Origin: Pseudodonghicola sp048268305 | GTDB taxonomy: Bacteria > Pseudomonadota > Alphaproteobacteria > Rhodobacterales > Rhodobacteraceae | Reading direction: 5' to 3' | DNA: 64,000 nt | Assembly: GCF_048268305.1 (NCBI RefSeq) | Contig: NZ_JBLWVT010000005.1 | Coordinates: forward strand, 1 to 64,000 | In this document: in pieces, positions 51,401 to 61,680 of the stretch | Layout: each line of letters begins with the position of its first letter | How positions within the stretch are numbered: position 1 is the first letter of the stretch | Notes under the pieces: generated by a model | What the model was told of the DNA's origin: nothing | Databases searched by the model: none | Seen by the model: only the letters and a program-made list of their open reading frames with translations | Program-made: the position numbers and the translations under genes

Positions 51401-51862
51401 ATGAAGCTGTCAACCAAAGGACGTTACGCGATGGTCGCTTTGGCCGATATCGCGTTGCAGCCCGAAGGGGCGCTGGTGACGCTGGGAGATATCGCGCAGC
51501 GACAGAAGATTTCGCTGCCCTATCTCGAGCAGCTCTTCGTCAAGCTGCGCCGCGCCGATCTGGTGGCCTCGGTGCGCGGTCCGGGTGGTGGCTATCGGCT
51601 GGCCCGACCGGCCGAGGATATCCGGGTGGTCGATGTGCTGGCGGCGGTCGACGAGACGGTCGATGCGATGCACAAGGGCGCCGGCGCCTCGGGCGGATCG
51701 TCGGGCAGCCGGGCGCAGTCGCTGACCAACAGGCTGTGGGAAAGCCTCAGCGCGCATGTCTATGTCTTCCTGCATCAGACCAGCCTGGCCGATGTGATCG
51801 GGAACGGGCTGGCGCCCTGTCCGGCGGTCCCGTCGATCTTCTCCGTCGTCGACGCGGAGTGA
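51401..51862 (+). CDS. iscR: Rrf2 family regulator IscR (Cys-poor Rhodobacter type)
   Basis: A 153-aa winged-helix repressor controlling iron-sulfur cluster assembly genes. The N-terminal signature MKLSTKGRYAMVALADIAL and KISLPYLEQLFVKLRRADLVASVRGPGGGY (pieces) are clear. The cluster-ligand region that holds three Cys in E. coli IscR reads DAMHKGAGASGGSSGSRAQS and has none. The only Cys is C140 (GLAPCPAVPS). Rhodobacter sphaeroides IscR also has a single Cys and an unusual cluster ligation. First gene of the suf operon; start fixed by the conserved N-terminus. Confidence 0.93.
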   Translation: MKLSTKGRYAMVALADIALQPEGALVTLGDIAQRQKISLPYLEQLFVKLRRADLVASVRGPGGGYRLARPAEDIRVVDVLAAVDETVDAMHKGAGASGGSSGSRAQSLTNRLWESLSAHVYVFLHQTSLADVIGNGLAPCPAVPSIFSVVDAE

Positions 51863-51867
51863 TAGGG

Positions 51868-52920
51868 ATGTCCGGCTCGACGCGCGTCTATCTGGATTAC
51901 AACGCCACCGCGCCGATGCGGCCGGAGGCGAAGGCGGCGATGATCGCGGCGATGGAGGTGATCGGCAACCCGTCGAGCGTTCATGCCGAGGGGCGCGCCG
52001 CCAAGGCGCTGATCGAACGCGCGCGAGGCCAGATCGCCACGGCCTTCGGGGCGGATGGGGCCGATGTGATCTTCACCTCTGGCGCGACCGAGGCGGCGGC
52101 GCTGGCCTGCGCCGGCCGGGGTCTGCATGGCGCGGCGGTGGAACATGATGCGGTGCGGGCCTGGATCACCGAGGATCTCGCGGTTGACGCCCTGGGTCAT
52201 GTCACAGTGACCGACCCGGGACACAGCGTGTTGCAGATGGCCAATTCGGAAACCGGCGTGCTGCAGACCCTGCCCGCGGGGCTGGCGGTCACCGACGCGA
52301 CCCAGGCTTTTGGCAAGATCCCGGTCGCCTTCAATTGGCTGGGCGCCACCATGGCGATGGTCTCGGCCCACAAGCTGGGCGGGCCCAAGGGCATTGGCGC
52401 GCTGGTGATCAAGCGCGGCACCGATCTGGCTGCGCAGATCCGCGGTGGCGGTCAGGAGATGGGCCGCCGCTCGGGCACCGAGAACATCGTCGGGATCGCC
52501 GGTTTCGCCGCCGCGGCCGAGGCGGCGGCGCGCGATCTGGCCGATGGCATCTGGGAACGGGTCGAAAAACTTAGAGATATTCTAGAGTCATCTATTGCGG
52601 GCGCCGCCCCACAGACTATTTTCGTCGGGAAAGCGGCGGCGCGCCTGCCCAATACCTCGTGCCTCGCCACTCCGGGATGGAAGGGCGAAACGCAGGTGAT
52701 GCAGATGGATCTGGCCGGCTTCGCGATCAGCGCGGGCAGCGCCTGTTCCAGCGGCAAGGCGCGCCCCAGCCAGACGCTCGGAGCGATGGGATATGATGCG
52801 GCCACGGCCGGCGGCGCGATCCGCGTTTCCATCGGCCCGGCGACGACAGAAGAAGATGTGCTGCGCTTCGCCGAGGCGTGGTGCGAAAAAGAAAGAAAAC
52901 ATCGCGCCCGTGCGGCGTGA
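51868..52920 (+). CDS. Cysteine desulfurase, NifS/IscS-type (group I)
   Basis: A 350-aa PLP enzyme releasing sulfur from cysteine for cluster assembly. Landmarks are VYLDYNATAPMRPEA, the PLP lysine in SAHKLGGPKG and the persulfide cysteine in the flexible loop SAGSACSSGKARPS. It is shorter than E. coli IscS (about 404 aa). The second gene of the operon, five bases after iscR. Around 52565-52600 codon usage switches to AT-rich rare codons (CTT AGA GAT ATT CTA), coinciding with an IscR-box-like sequence. Confidence 0.9.
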   Translation: MSGSTRVYLDYNATAPMRPEAKAAMIAAMEVIGNPSSVHAEGRAAKALIERARGQIATAFGADGADVIFTSGATEAAALACAGRGLHGAAVEHDAVRAWITEDLAVDALGHVTVTDPGHSVLQMANSETGVLQTLPAGLAVTDATQAFGKIPVAFNWLGATMAMVSAHKLGGPKGIGALVIKRGTDLAAQIRGGGQEMGRRSGTENIVGIAGFAAAAEAAARDLADGIWERVEKLRDILESSIAGAAPQTIFVGKAAARLPNTSCLATPGWKGETQVMQMDLAGFAISAGSACSSGKARPSQTLGAMGYDAATAGGAIRVSIGPATTEEDVLRFAEAWCEKERKHRARAA

Positions 52921-52937
52921 GGTCAGGAGTGAAGCAG

Positions 52938-54461
<1,524 letters not shown>

Positions 54462-54492
54462 GGCCCAGGTCGCCTGCCAATCGCCGCAACAA

Positions 54493-55278
54493 ATGAGCTC
54501 GGTCATGAATGAAAGCAAAGTCAAGTTTTCGGGGGATTTCTCCGAACTCGAGTCCATCGTTGCTGCGCGGCGGAGGGGCTGTTTCACAACCGCGCAGGGA
54601 CGGGTGTCTGTCGTGCGGTTTCTCGACAAGTCGCTGCTGTTTTCGGTGAAACTGCCCAGAGATGTGATCCAGAAGTGCTATCTGCGCGGCGAGATCTACG
54701 AGGTGCCGGAGCTGATGATCATGCAGCGTTTTTTCCCGCGTGGCGGGGTGATGCTGGATGTTGGCGCCAATGTCGGCAATCACGGGCTGTTCGCCGCGGC
54801 CTATCTGGGGGCCTCCTGTGTCGTTCCGATCGAACCCAATCCGGTGGCCTATAAGGTCCTGATCGAGAATGTGTTCATGAATCGGCTGGAGGGCCAGTTC
54901 GACCTGCGGCTGCTGGGATATGGGCTCACCGACGTGCATGCGCAGGGCGCGGGGATTTCCTTCCACGAAAGGAATGTCGGCAGCGGACGCATCGTTGAGG
55001 GGAGCGGCGAAATCGAGCTGCTGCGCGGCGATGACGTCTTCGCCGAAACCCAGGTCGATTTCATCAAGATCGATGTCGAGGGGATGGAGATCACGGTCCT
55101 GCAAGGGCTGGAAGAGACCATTGCACGGGCCAGGCCGCCGATGTTCGTCGAGGTCGAAAATAAGAATGCCGAAGCATTTGTCGAATTGATGGACAAATGG
55201 GGCTACAAGACCGTCGATCGATATCGCCGCTATCGGGTGAACGAGAATTTCATGGTGGTCCATGAAAGCCGGCTGTGA
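54493..55278 (+). CDS. FkbM family methyltransferase inserted in the suf operon
   Basis: A 261-aa SAM-dependent methyltransferase. The SAM-binding motif MLDVGANVGNHGLFAA and the FkbM motif DFIKIDVEGMEITVLQGL are clear. FkbM enzymes usually O-methylate polysaccharides, glycolipids or natural products, so its place between sufB and sufC has no obvious metabolic logic. It is in the same orientation, 31 bases after sufB, so it is cotranscribed. The start could also be 54505; neither has a strong ribosome-binding site. Confidence 0.85.
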   Translation: MSSVMNESKVKFSGDFSELESIVAARRRGCFTTAQGRVSVVRFLDKSLLFSVKLPRDVIQKCYLRGEIYEVPELMIMQRFFPRGGVMLDVGANVGNHGLFAAAYLGASCVVPIEPNPVAYKVLIENVFMNRLEGQFDLRLLGYGLTDVHAQGAGISFHERNVGSGRIVEGSGEIELLRGDDVFAETQVDFIKIDVEGMEITVLQGLEETIARARPPMFVEVENKNAEAFVELMDKWGYKTVDRYRRYRVNENFMVVHESRL

Positions 55279-55365
55279 AATCCGGTATGGATCGCAGAGC
55301 ACTGCAGGGTGCAGGGGAATGCTGATGGTATGGCCTGGCAGGCAGTGCAGGGCTGAGTGATCGTG

Positions 55366-55968
55366 ATGGCGGCGCCCGCCCATATCGACCGTCCGATCCT
55401 GACCCTGCCGGCCCCCGAGGCCGAGGCGTTGCGCATGGCCTATGCGCAGGCCGGGGTCATTCTGGAATATGGTTCGGGCGGCTCGACCGTACTGGCAGCC
55501 GAGATGGCGGGCAAACATGTCACCTCGGTCGAAAGCGATCGGAAATGGGCGCGGATGATGAAGGGCTGGTTCGCCGCCAACCCGCCGGCCGAGGGCACGA
55601 GCGTCGATATCCATTGGAGCGATATCGGCAAGACCGAGGATTGGGGCCATCCCAAGGACGATAGCGAATGGCGCAAGTTCCCCGAGTATCCCCTTAAGAT
55701 ATGGCGGAAAAAGGAGTTTCGGCATCCCGATGTGGTGCTGGTCGATGGCCGCTTTCGCACCGGGTGCGCCCTGGCCACGGCCTTTTCGATCACCCGACCG
55801 GTGACGCTGCTGTTTGACGATTATACCAAGCGAAGCTGGTTCGCACGGGTAGAGGAATTTCTGGGATCGCCGACGATCATCGGCCGGATGGCCGCCTTCG
55901 AGGTGGTGCCGACGCCCATCCCACCCGACCGGCTGCTGCAGGTCATCAAGTACATGACCCGGCCCTGA
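55366..55968 (+). CDS. SAM methyltransferase-like conserved protein of Rhodobacterales suf operons
   Basis: A 200-aa protein with a Rossmann-type start (GVILEYGSGGSTVLAAEMAG) and HPDVVLVDGRFRTGCALA, the pattern of a class I methyltransferase-like fold. A conserved hypothetical gene of this type sits between sufB and sufC in related genomes, as far as I recall, so a role in cluster assembly regulation or modification is possible but unproven. Start choice: ATG 55366 over GTG 55357 or 55363. Confidence 0.65.
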   Translation: MAAPAHIDRPILTLPAPEAEALRMAYAQAGVILEYGSGGSTVLAAEMAGKHVTSVESDRKWARMMKGWFAANPPAEGTSVDIHWSDIGKTEDWGHPKDDSEWRKFPEYPLKIWRKKEFRHPDVVLVDGRFRTGCALATAFSITRPVTLLFDDYTKRSWFARVEEFLGSPTIIGRMAAFEVVPTPIPPDRLLQVIKYMTRP

Positions 55969-56033
55969 CGCCAGGCAAGACATAGGAACATCGCCCCGAC
56001 GATCGGGGACAGAAGGATAAGAAAGAGGAAAAA

Positions 56034-56788
<755 letters not shown>

Positions 56789-56789
<1 letters not shown>

Positions 56790-58075
56790 TGACCGCGCTT
56801 CCCGACCCGAAGGCCCTGCAGGCGGTCGAGGCGCGGATTGCCGGGCTGACCCTGTCTGAGACCGGCTGTCTGGCCGCGCCCCGCAAGGCGGCGCTGGCCC
56901 GGCTGCGGCAGATGGGCTTGCCGCAGCGGCGTGACGAATACTGGAAATTCACCCGCCCCGACACGCTGACCCAGCCGGCGCCGGTGCCGGCCACCGTCTT
57001 CGTCAATGACGAAGGCCCGATGTTCGATGCGGTGGATCGGCTGAAGATCGTCTTTGTTGATGGCGTCTTCGATCCCGAGGCCTCCGACGATCTGGCGATG
57101 GACGGTGTGGTGATCGAGCGGATTGCGGATATCTGCGATAAGGATATCCATTGGGCCAAGGACTTGTATGGCGTTCTTGAAGCAAATGGTCAGGTTCCGG
57201 TGGCGCGTCCGCTGGCGGCGCTGAACAGTGCCTTCGCCACCGACGGGTTGGTGATCCATGTCACCGGCAGCCCTGAAAGGCCGATCAGCATCGTCTACAA
57301 GCACCGCTCGGAAACCTCCGACGTGATGCTGCATCACCTGATCCGGGTCGAAGCGGGGGCCGAGCTGACGCTGCTGGAAAACGGCCCGGCGGCGGCACGG
57401 TTCAACAAGTGTACGGAGGTCGATATCGCCGATGGTGGCAAGCTGCACCACGTCCGGGCCCAGGGCCGCGATCATGAGCGCCGCGCGGTGACCCATATGT
57501 TCGCCCGTCTTGGTGCCGATGCGGTCTACAAGTCCTTCACCCTGACGGTGAACGGGGTGATGACCCGGAACGAGCAGGTGGTGGAATTCACCGGCGACAA
57601 CGCGGTGGCCCATGTCGCTGGCGCCTGTGTCGGTGATGGCGATTTCCACCATGACGACACCGTCTTCATCACCCATGACGCGGTCGGCTGCGAAAGCCGG
57701 CAGGTGTTCAAGAAGGTGCTGAAGAACGGCGCGGTCGGCGTGTTCCAGGGCAAGATCCTGGTCAAGCCCGGCGCGCAGAAGACCGACGGTTATCAGATCA
57801 GCCAGTCGCTTTTGCTGGATGGGGACAGCCAGTTCCTCGCCAAGCCCGAGCTTGAGATCTATGCCGACGATGTCGCCTGTTCGCATGGCTCCACCTCTGG
57901 CGCGATCGATGAGGAGGGGCTGTTCTATCTGCGCTCGCGCGGCGTGCCCGAACGTGAGGCGGTCAGCCTGCTGACCCTGGCCTTCCTGGCCGAGGCGTTG
58001 GACGAGATCGAGGATCCGCGCCTGTCCGAGGATCTGCTGCAGCGTCTGCGCGGCTGGCTGATGCGGCACGGCTGA
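56789..58075 (+). CDS. sufD: Fe-S cluster assembly protein SufD
   Basis: A 428-aa SufB-related partner in the SufBC2D complex. Landmarks are MGLPQRRDEYWKFTRPDTL near the N-terminus, and SCEXXX-like C-terminal core ACSHGSTSGAIDEEGLFYLRSRGVPEREA (pieces CSHGSTSGA and LFYLRSRG). The start overlaps the sufC stop (TGATG), and the stop overlaps the next start, so translation is coupled through this stretch. Confidence 0.95.
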
Positions 58076-58560
58076 TGGCGGTGACCACGGATATCCTGGC
58101 CTCCTACCGGGGGCCGGGGCGGGTGGTTGCGCGCCTGCTGACCGCCGGTCAGCGCGAGGATCGCGCGCTGGCCATCCTGATGGCGGGCTGCGTGCTGGTC
58201 TTCGTCGCGCAATTGCCCCGACTGGCGCGCGAGGCGCATCTGACCGGACAGGAGTTGAACCCGATCCTGGGTGGCAGCCTGCTGGCCTGGGTGATCATCG
58301 CGCCCTTGCTGTTCTATATCCTCGCCGCCTTCAGCCATGTCATCGCGCGGCTCTTCGGCGGGCGGGGCGGCTGGTACGGGGCGCGGCTGGCGCTGTTCTG
58401 GGCGCTGCTCGCCTCGACGCCGCTGTTGCTGCTGCACGGGTTGGTGGCGGGGCTGATCGGCCCGGGACCGGGGCGCGACGCGGTGGGGCTGATCTGGCTG
58501 GCGGTTTTTCTGTGGTTCTGGCTCTCGGGCCTCTGGCAGGCGGAAAGGACCCGGCTGTGA
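58075..58560 (+). CDS. Small multi-TM protein (YIP1-like) in suf operon
   Basis: A 161-aa hydrophobic protein with about four predicted membrane helices (residues about 33-50, 65-90, 100-125, 133-155). It is translationally coupled to sufD (TGATG) and to the next gene (GTGA). Function is not known; the pairing with a second YIP1-like protein suggests a membrane complex. Confidence 0.7.
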   Translation: MAVTTDILASYRGPGRVVARLLTAGQREDRALAILMAGCVLVFVAQLPRLAREAHLTGQELNPILGGSLLAWVIIAPLLFYILAAFSHVIARLFGGRGGWYGARLALFWALLASTPLLLLHGLVAGLIGPGPGRDAVGLIWLAVFLWFWLSGLWQAERTRL

Positions 58561-59141
58561 ACAAAAGCTATTGGGGCGATCTGGTTACCCTGTCGCTGAC
58601 CGACCCGGCCGAGGCGGCGCGGCGGCTGATGGCGCTGGGTCTGCGGCGCGATGTGCTCTGGCTGGCGCTGGCGCTGACGGCGGTTCTGAACACGGTGATC
58701 TATACGCTGTCCGCCATGGTCTCCGGTTCGGCGGCATTCAATGCCCTGGGATCGCCATTTCTCTATCTGGGGATCATGGCGGCCAGCTTGCTGGCGACGC
58801 TGTTCTCCTTCTATCTGGCGGGGCGCGTGCTGGGCGGGCAAGGCCGGTTCGAGGATCTGCTGGTCGCGGTCACCTGGCTGCAGGTGCTGCGCATGGCGGT
58901 GCAGGTGATCGTTCTGGTCCTGGGCATCCTGTCGCCGGCGCTGGGGGTGGCGGCTGTCTTTGCCGCCATGTTCATCGGGCTTTATATCACCGTTCATTTC
59001 CTCAATCAGGTGTTCCACTTCAATTCTCTGGGCCGGGCCGCGGGGGCGATGCTGCTGTCGATCGTGGTCATGACGGTCCTGATGATCCTTCTCCTCGCCT
59101 TGATCGGGGGGATACTGCCGGGAGACTCTCTCAATGTATGA
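58557..59141 (+). CDS. YIP1 family membrane protein in suf operon
   Basis: A 194-aa protein with five hydrophobic helices. The pattern SLTDPAEAARRLMALG at the N-terminus followed by helices and FEDLLVAVTWLQVLRM is typical of YIP1-family proteins. It starts with GTG (58557), overlapping the previous stop, and overlaps sufS by 8 bases. No established role in Fe-S assembly; membrane anchoring of the machinery is a guess. Confidence 0.75.
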   Translation: MNKSYWGDLVTLSLTDPAEAARRLMALGLRRDVLWLALALTAVLNTVIYTLSAMVSGSAAFNALGSPFLYLGIMAASLLATLFSFYLAGRVLGGQGRFEDLLVAVTWLQVLRMAVQVIVLVLGILSPALGVAAVFAAMFIGLYITVHFLNQVFHFNSLGRAAGAMLLSIVVMTVLMILLLALIGGILPGDSLNV

Positions 59142-60354
59142 CGTGCAGAAAATCCGCGCCGATTTCCCGATCCTCGCCCGCGAGGTGAATGGCAAGCCGC
59201 TGACCTATCTCGACAACGGCGCCTCGGCGCAGAAGCCGCAGGTGGTGATCGACGCGATCACCCGGGCCTATTCGATGGAATATGCCAACGTGCACCGGGG
59301 GCTGCATTTCCTGTCGAACCTCGCGACCGAGAAATACGAGGCGGTGCGCGGCATCGTCGCCCGGTTCCTGAATGCGGGGCATGAGGACGAGATCATCTTC
59401 AACTCCGGCACCACCGAGGGGATCAACATGGTCTCCTACGCCTGGGCGGCGCCGCGGCTGCAGGCGGGCGACGAGATCGTGCTGAGCGTGATGGAACACC
59501 ACGCCAATATCGTGCCCTGGCATTTCCTGCGCGAACGGCAAGGCGTGGTGCTGAAATGGGTGGATACCGCGCCGGACGGATCGCTCGACCCGCAGGCGGT
59601 GATCGATGCCATCGGGCCAAAGACCAAACTGGTGGCGGTGACCCATTGTTCCAATGTGCTGGGCACGGTGGTGGATGTGAAGGCGATCACCCAAGGCGCC
59701 CACGCCAAGGGCGTGCCGGTGCTGGTCGACGGCAGCCAGGGCGCGGTGCATATGCCGGTCGACGTGCAGGACATCGGCTGCGATTTCTATGCCATCACCG
59801 GCCACAAGCTCTATGGTCCCTCGGGCTCCGGCGCGATCTATGTCAAGGCCGAGCGGATGGCGGAAATGCGCCCCTTCCTCGGCGGTGGCGACATGATCCG
59901 CGAAGTGACCAAGGATCATGTCATCTATGCCGACCCGCCGCTGAAGTTCGAGGCCGGCACGCCGGGCATCGTGCAGACCATCGGCCTTGGCGTGGCGCTG
60001 GAATACATGATGGGCCTCGGCATGGCGAATATCGCCGCGCATGAGGCGGGCTTGCGCGATTATGCCCAGGCGCAATTCGCCAAGCTGAACTGGCTCAAGG
60101 TGCAGGGGCAGGCGCCGGGCAAGGCGGCGATCTTCTCCTTCACCATGGAGGGGCCGGCGCATCCGCATGATATCTCGACCATCCTCGACAAGAAGGGGGT
60201 GGCGGTGCGCGCGGGACATCATTGCGCCGGGCCGCTGATGGAGCATCTGGGCGTCACCGCCACCTGTCGGGCCTCCTTCGGGCTTTACAACACGACGGAA
60301 GAGATCGACCGGCTGATCGAGGCGCTGGAACTGGCACGAGAGCTGTTCGCCTGA
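59134..60354 (+). CDS. sufS: Cysteine desulfurase SufS (group II)
   Basis: A 406-aa PLP enzyme supplying sulfur to SufBCD. Landmarks are YLDNGASAQKPQ, the PLP lysine in TGHKLYGPSGSGA, and the persulfide Cys in RAGHHCAGPLMEHLG, typical of group II enzymes. Normal length. This is the second desulfurase of the operon. SufE/SufU partner genes, sufA and sufT are not found immediately downstream. Confidence 0.96.
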   Translation: MYDVQKIRADFPILAREVNGKPLTYLDNGASAQKPQVVIDAITRAYSMEYANVHRGLHFLSNLATEKYEAVRGIVARFLNAGHEDEIIFNSGTTEGINMVSYAWAAPRLQAGDEIVLSVMEHHANIVPWHFLRERQGVVLKWVDTAPDGSLDPQAVIDAIGPKTKLVAVTHCSNVLGTVVDVKAITQGAHAKGVPVLVDGSQGAVHMPVDVQDIGCDFYAITGHKLYGPSGSGAIYVKAERMAEMRPFLGGGDMIREVTKDHVIYADPPLKFEAGTPGIVQTIGLGVALEYMMGLGMANIAAHEAGLRDYAQAQFAKLNWLKVQGQAPGKAAIFSFTMEGPAHPHDISTILDKKGVAVRAGHHCAGPLMEHLGVTATCRASFGLYNTTEEIDRLIEALELARELFA

Positions 60355-60472
60355 CCGTTTCCTGACCGCTTTCGAGATTTGGAGCGGTCGGAAAGCGACA
60401 TTCTGGTGTCGTTATTGGTAATTTCGCCGCAATGCGGCTAGGCTTCCCCTGACACAGCAGCAGGGGGAGCCG

Positions 60473-61486
60473 ATGACCGTATTGACCGAAGCCGAGCAGA
60501 TTTCCGATATCGCCTTTGGGTTCATGGGATCGAAGGCGCTGTTCGCGGCGCTGGGGGCAGGGGTTTTCACCCATCTCTCCGATGGTCCGCAAAGCTGCGC
60601 CGAACTGGCCGAGACCTGCCCGCTGGACGAGGCGCGCACCGAAACCCTGATGACCGCTTTGGCCGGGCTGGGGCTGGTCGAGGTGCAGGATGGCCGGTTC
60701 GCCAATTCGCCGGCCGCCGAAAGCTTTCTGGTCAAGGGGGCGAAATACGACTTCGGCGATTACCTGCGGCTGCAGGTGGGTCAGCAGATGTACGGGCTCT
60801 TGGACCAGATCGATGACGCGCTGCGGGACAGGCTGCCCGAGGAGGCGACCGCCTCCTATGCCGAGTGGTTTTCCGACCCGGAGGAGGCGCGGCTCTATTC
60901 CGCCAGCCAGCATTCGGGATCGCTGGGCCCGGCGCGGCAATTGGCGCGTCGGATCGACCTGTCGGGGGCGAAAACCCTGCTGGATGTCGGTGGCGGCACT
61001 GGCGCCTTTGCCATCACGCTTTGCAAGGCCTTCCCCGATCTCACCGCTACCATCGTCGATTTTCCCAATGTCGCCGAACTGGGGCGGGACTATGTTGCCA
61101 AGGCGGGGCTGTCGGACCGGATCACCTATGTCGAGGGCGACGCGCTGGACACCGACTGGCCGGGTGGACAGGATGTGGTGCTGATGTCCTATCTTTTCTC
61201 CGGCGTGCCGGGGGAAACACACGATGGGTTGATCGCGCAGGCGCGTCATCATTTGGCTCCGGGCGGCCGCTTCCTGCTGCATGACTTCGTGGTGCACGAG
61301 GACCGCACCGGCCCGAAGCTCGCCGCGCTCTGGCAGCTGCAGCACACCGCCTTCACCCCGCGCGCGCGGTCGCTGGACGAGGGTTGGCTGAAGACCGCAC
61401 TGGCGAAAGCCGGGTTCACGGACATTGACGTCAGCGTGATGATCCCCGAGATGACCATGCTGGCAAGCGCCGAAAGACCAACATAA
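60473..61486 (+). CDS. SAM-dependent O-/S-methyltransferase (acetylserotonin OMT family)
   Basis: A 337-aa class I methyltransferase with an N-terminal winged-helix dimerisation domain (GFMGSKALFAALGAGVFTHL) and a SAM-binding LLDVGGGTGAFAITL, followed by a FVVHED segment near the catalytic region. The substrate is not readable. Relatives include small-molecule O-methyltransferases and the DsyB MTHB methyltransferase used in DMSP synthesis; I cannot choose. It follows sufS by 118 bases with its own AGGGGGAG site and is probably a separate unit. Confidence 0.8.
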   Translation: MTVLTEAEQISDIAFGFMGSKALFAALGAGVFTHLSDGPQSCAELAETCPLDEARTETLMTALAGLGLVEVQDGRFANSPAAESFLVKGAKYDFGDYLRLQVGQQMYGLLDQIDDALRDRLPEEATASYAEWFSDPEEARLYSASQHSGSLGPARQLARRIDLSGAKTLLDVGGGTGAFAITLCKAFPDLTATIVDFPNVAELGRDYVAKAGLSDRITYVEGDALDTDWPGGQDVVLMSYLFSGVPGETHDGLIAQARHHLAPGGRFLLHDFVVHEDRTGPKLAALWQLQHTAFTPRARSLDEGWLKTALAKAGFTDIDVSVMIPEMTMLASAERPT

Positions 61487-61680
61487 ATCACCTGGAATCA
61501 AAGGCCTGCAAGAATCACCTTGAAGCAAGGCGTGCAAGGCGTCTCGGGCGCGAAATCATAACGGCTATGCAGTCAATCACAATGGAACTTGCATGCCAGA
61601 GTCCGATATTGAGCCCTCGAAAAGGTTAACGTGCCTTTAATCTGTGCACCGTCTGCAAGATGGTATCGAGGTGTTTTGCT

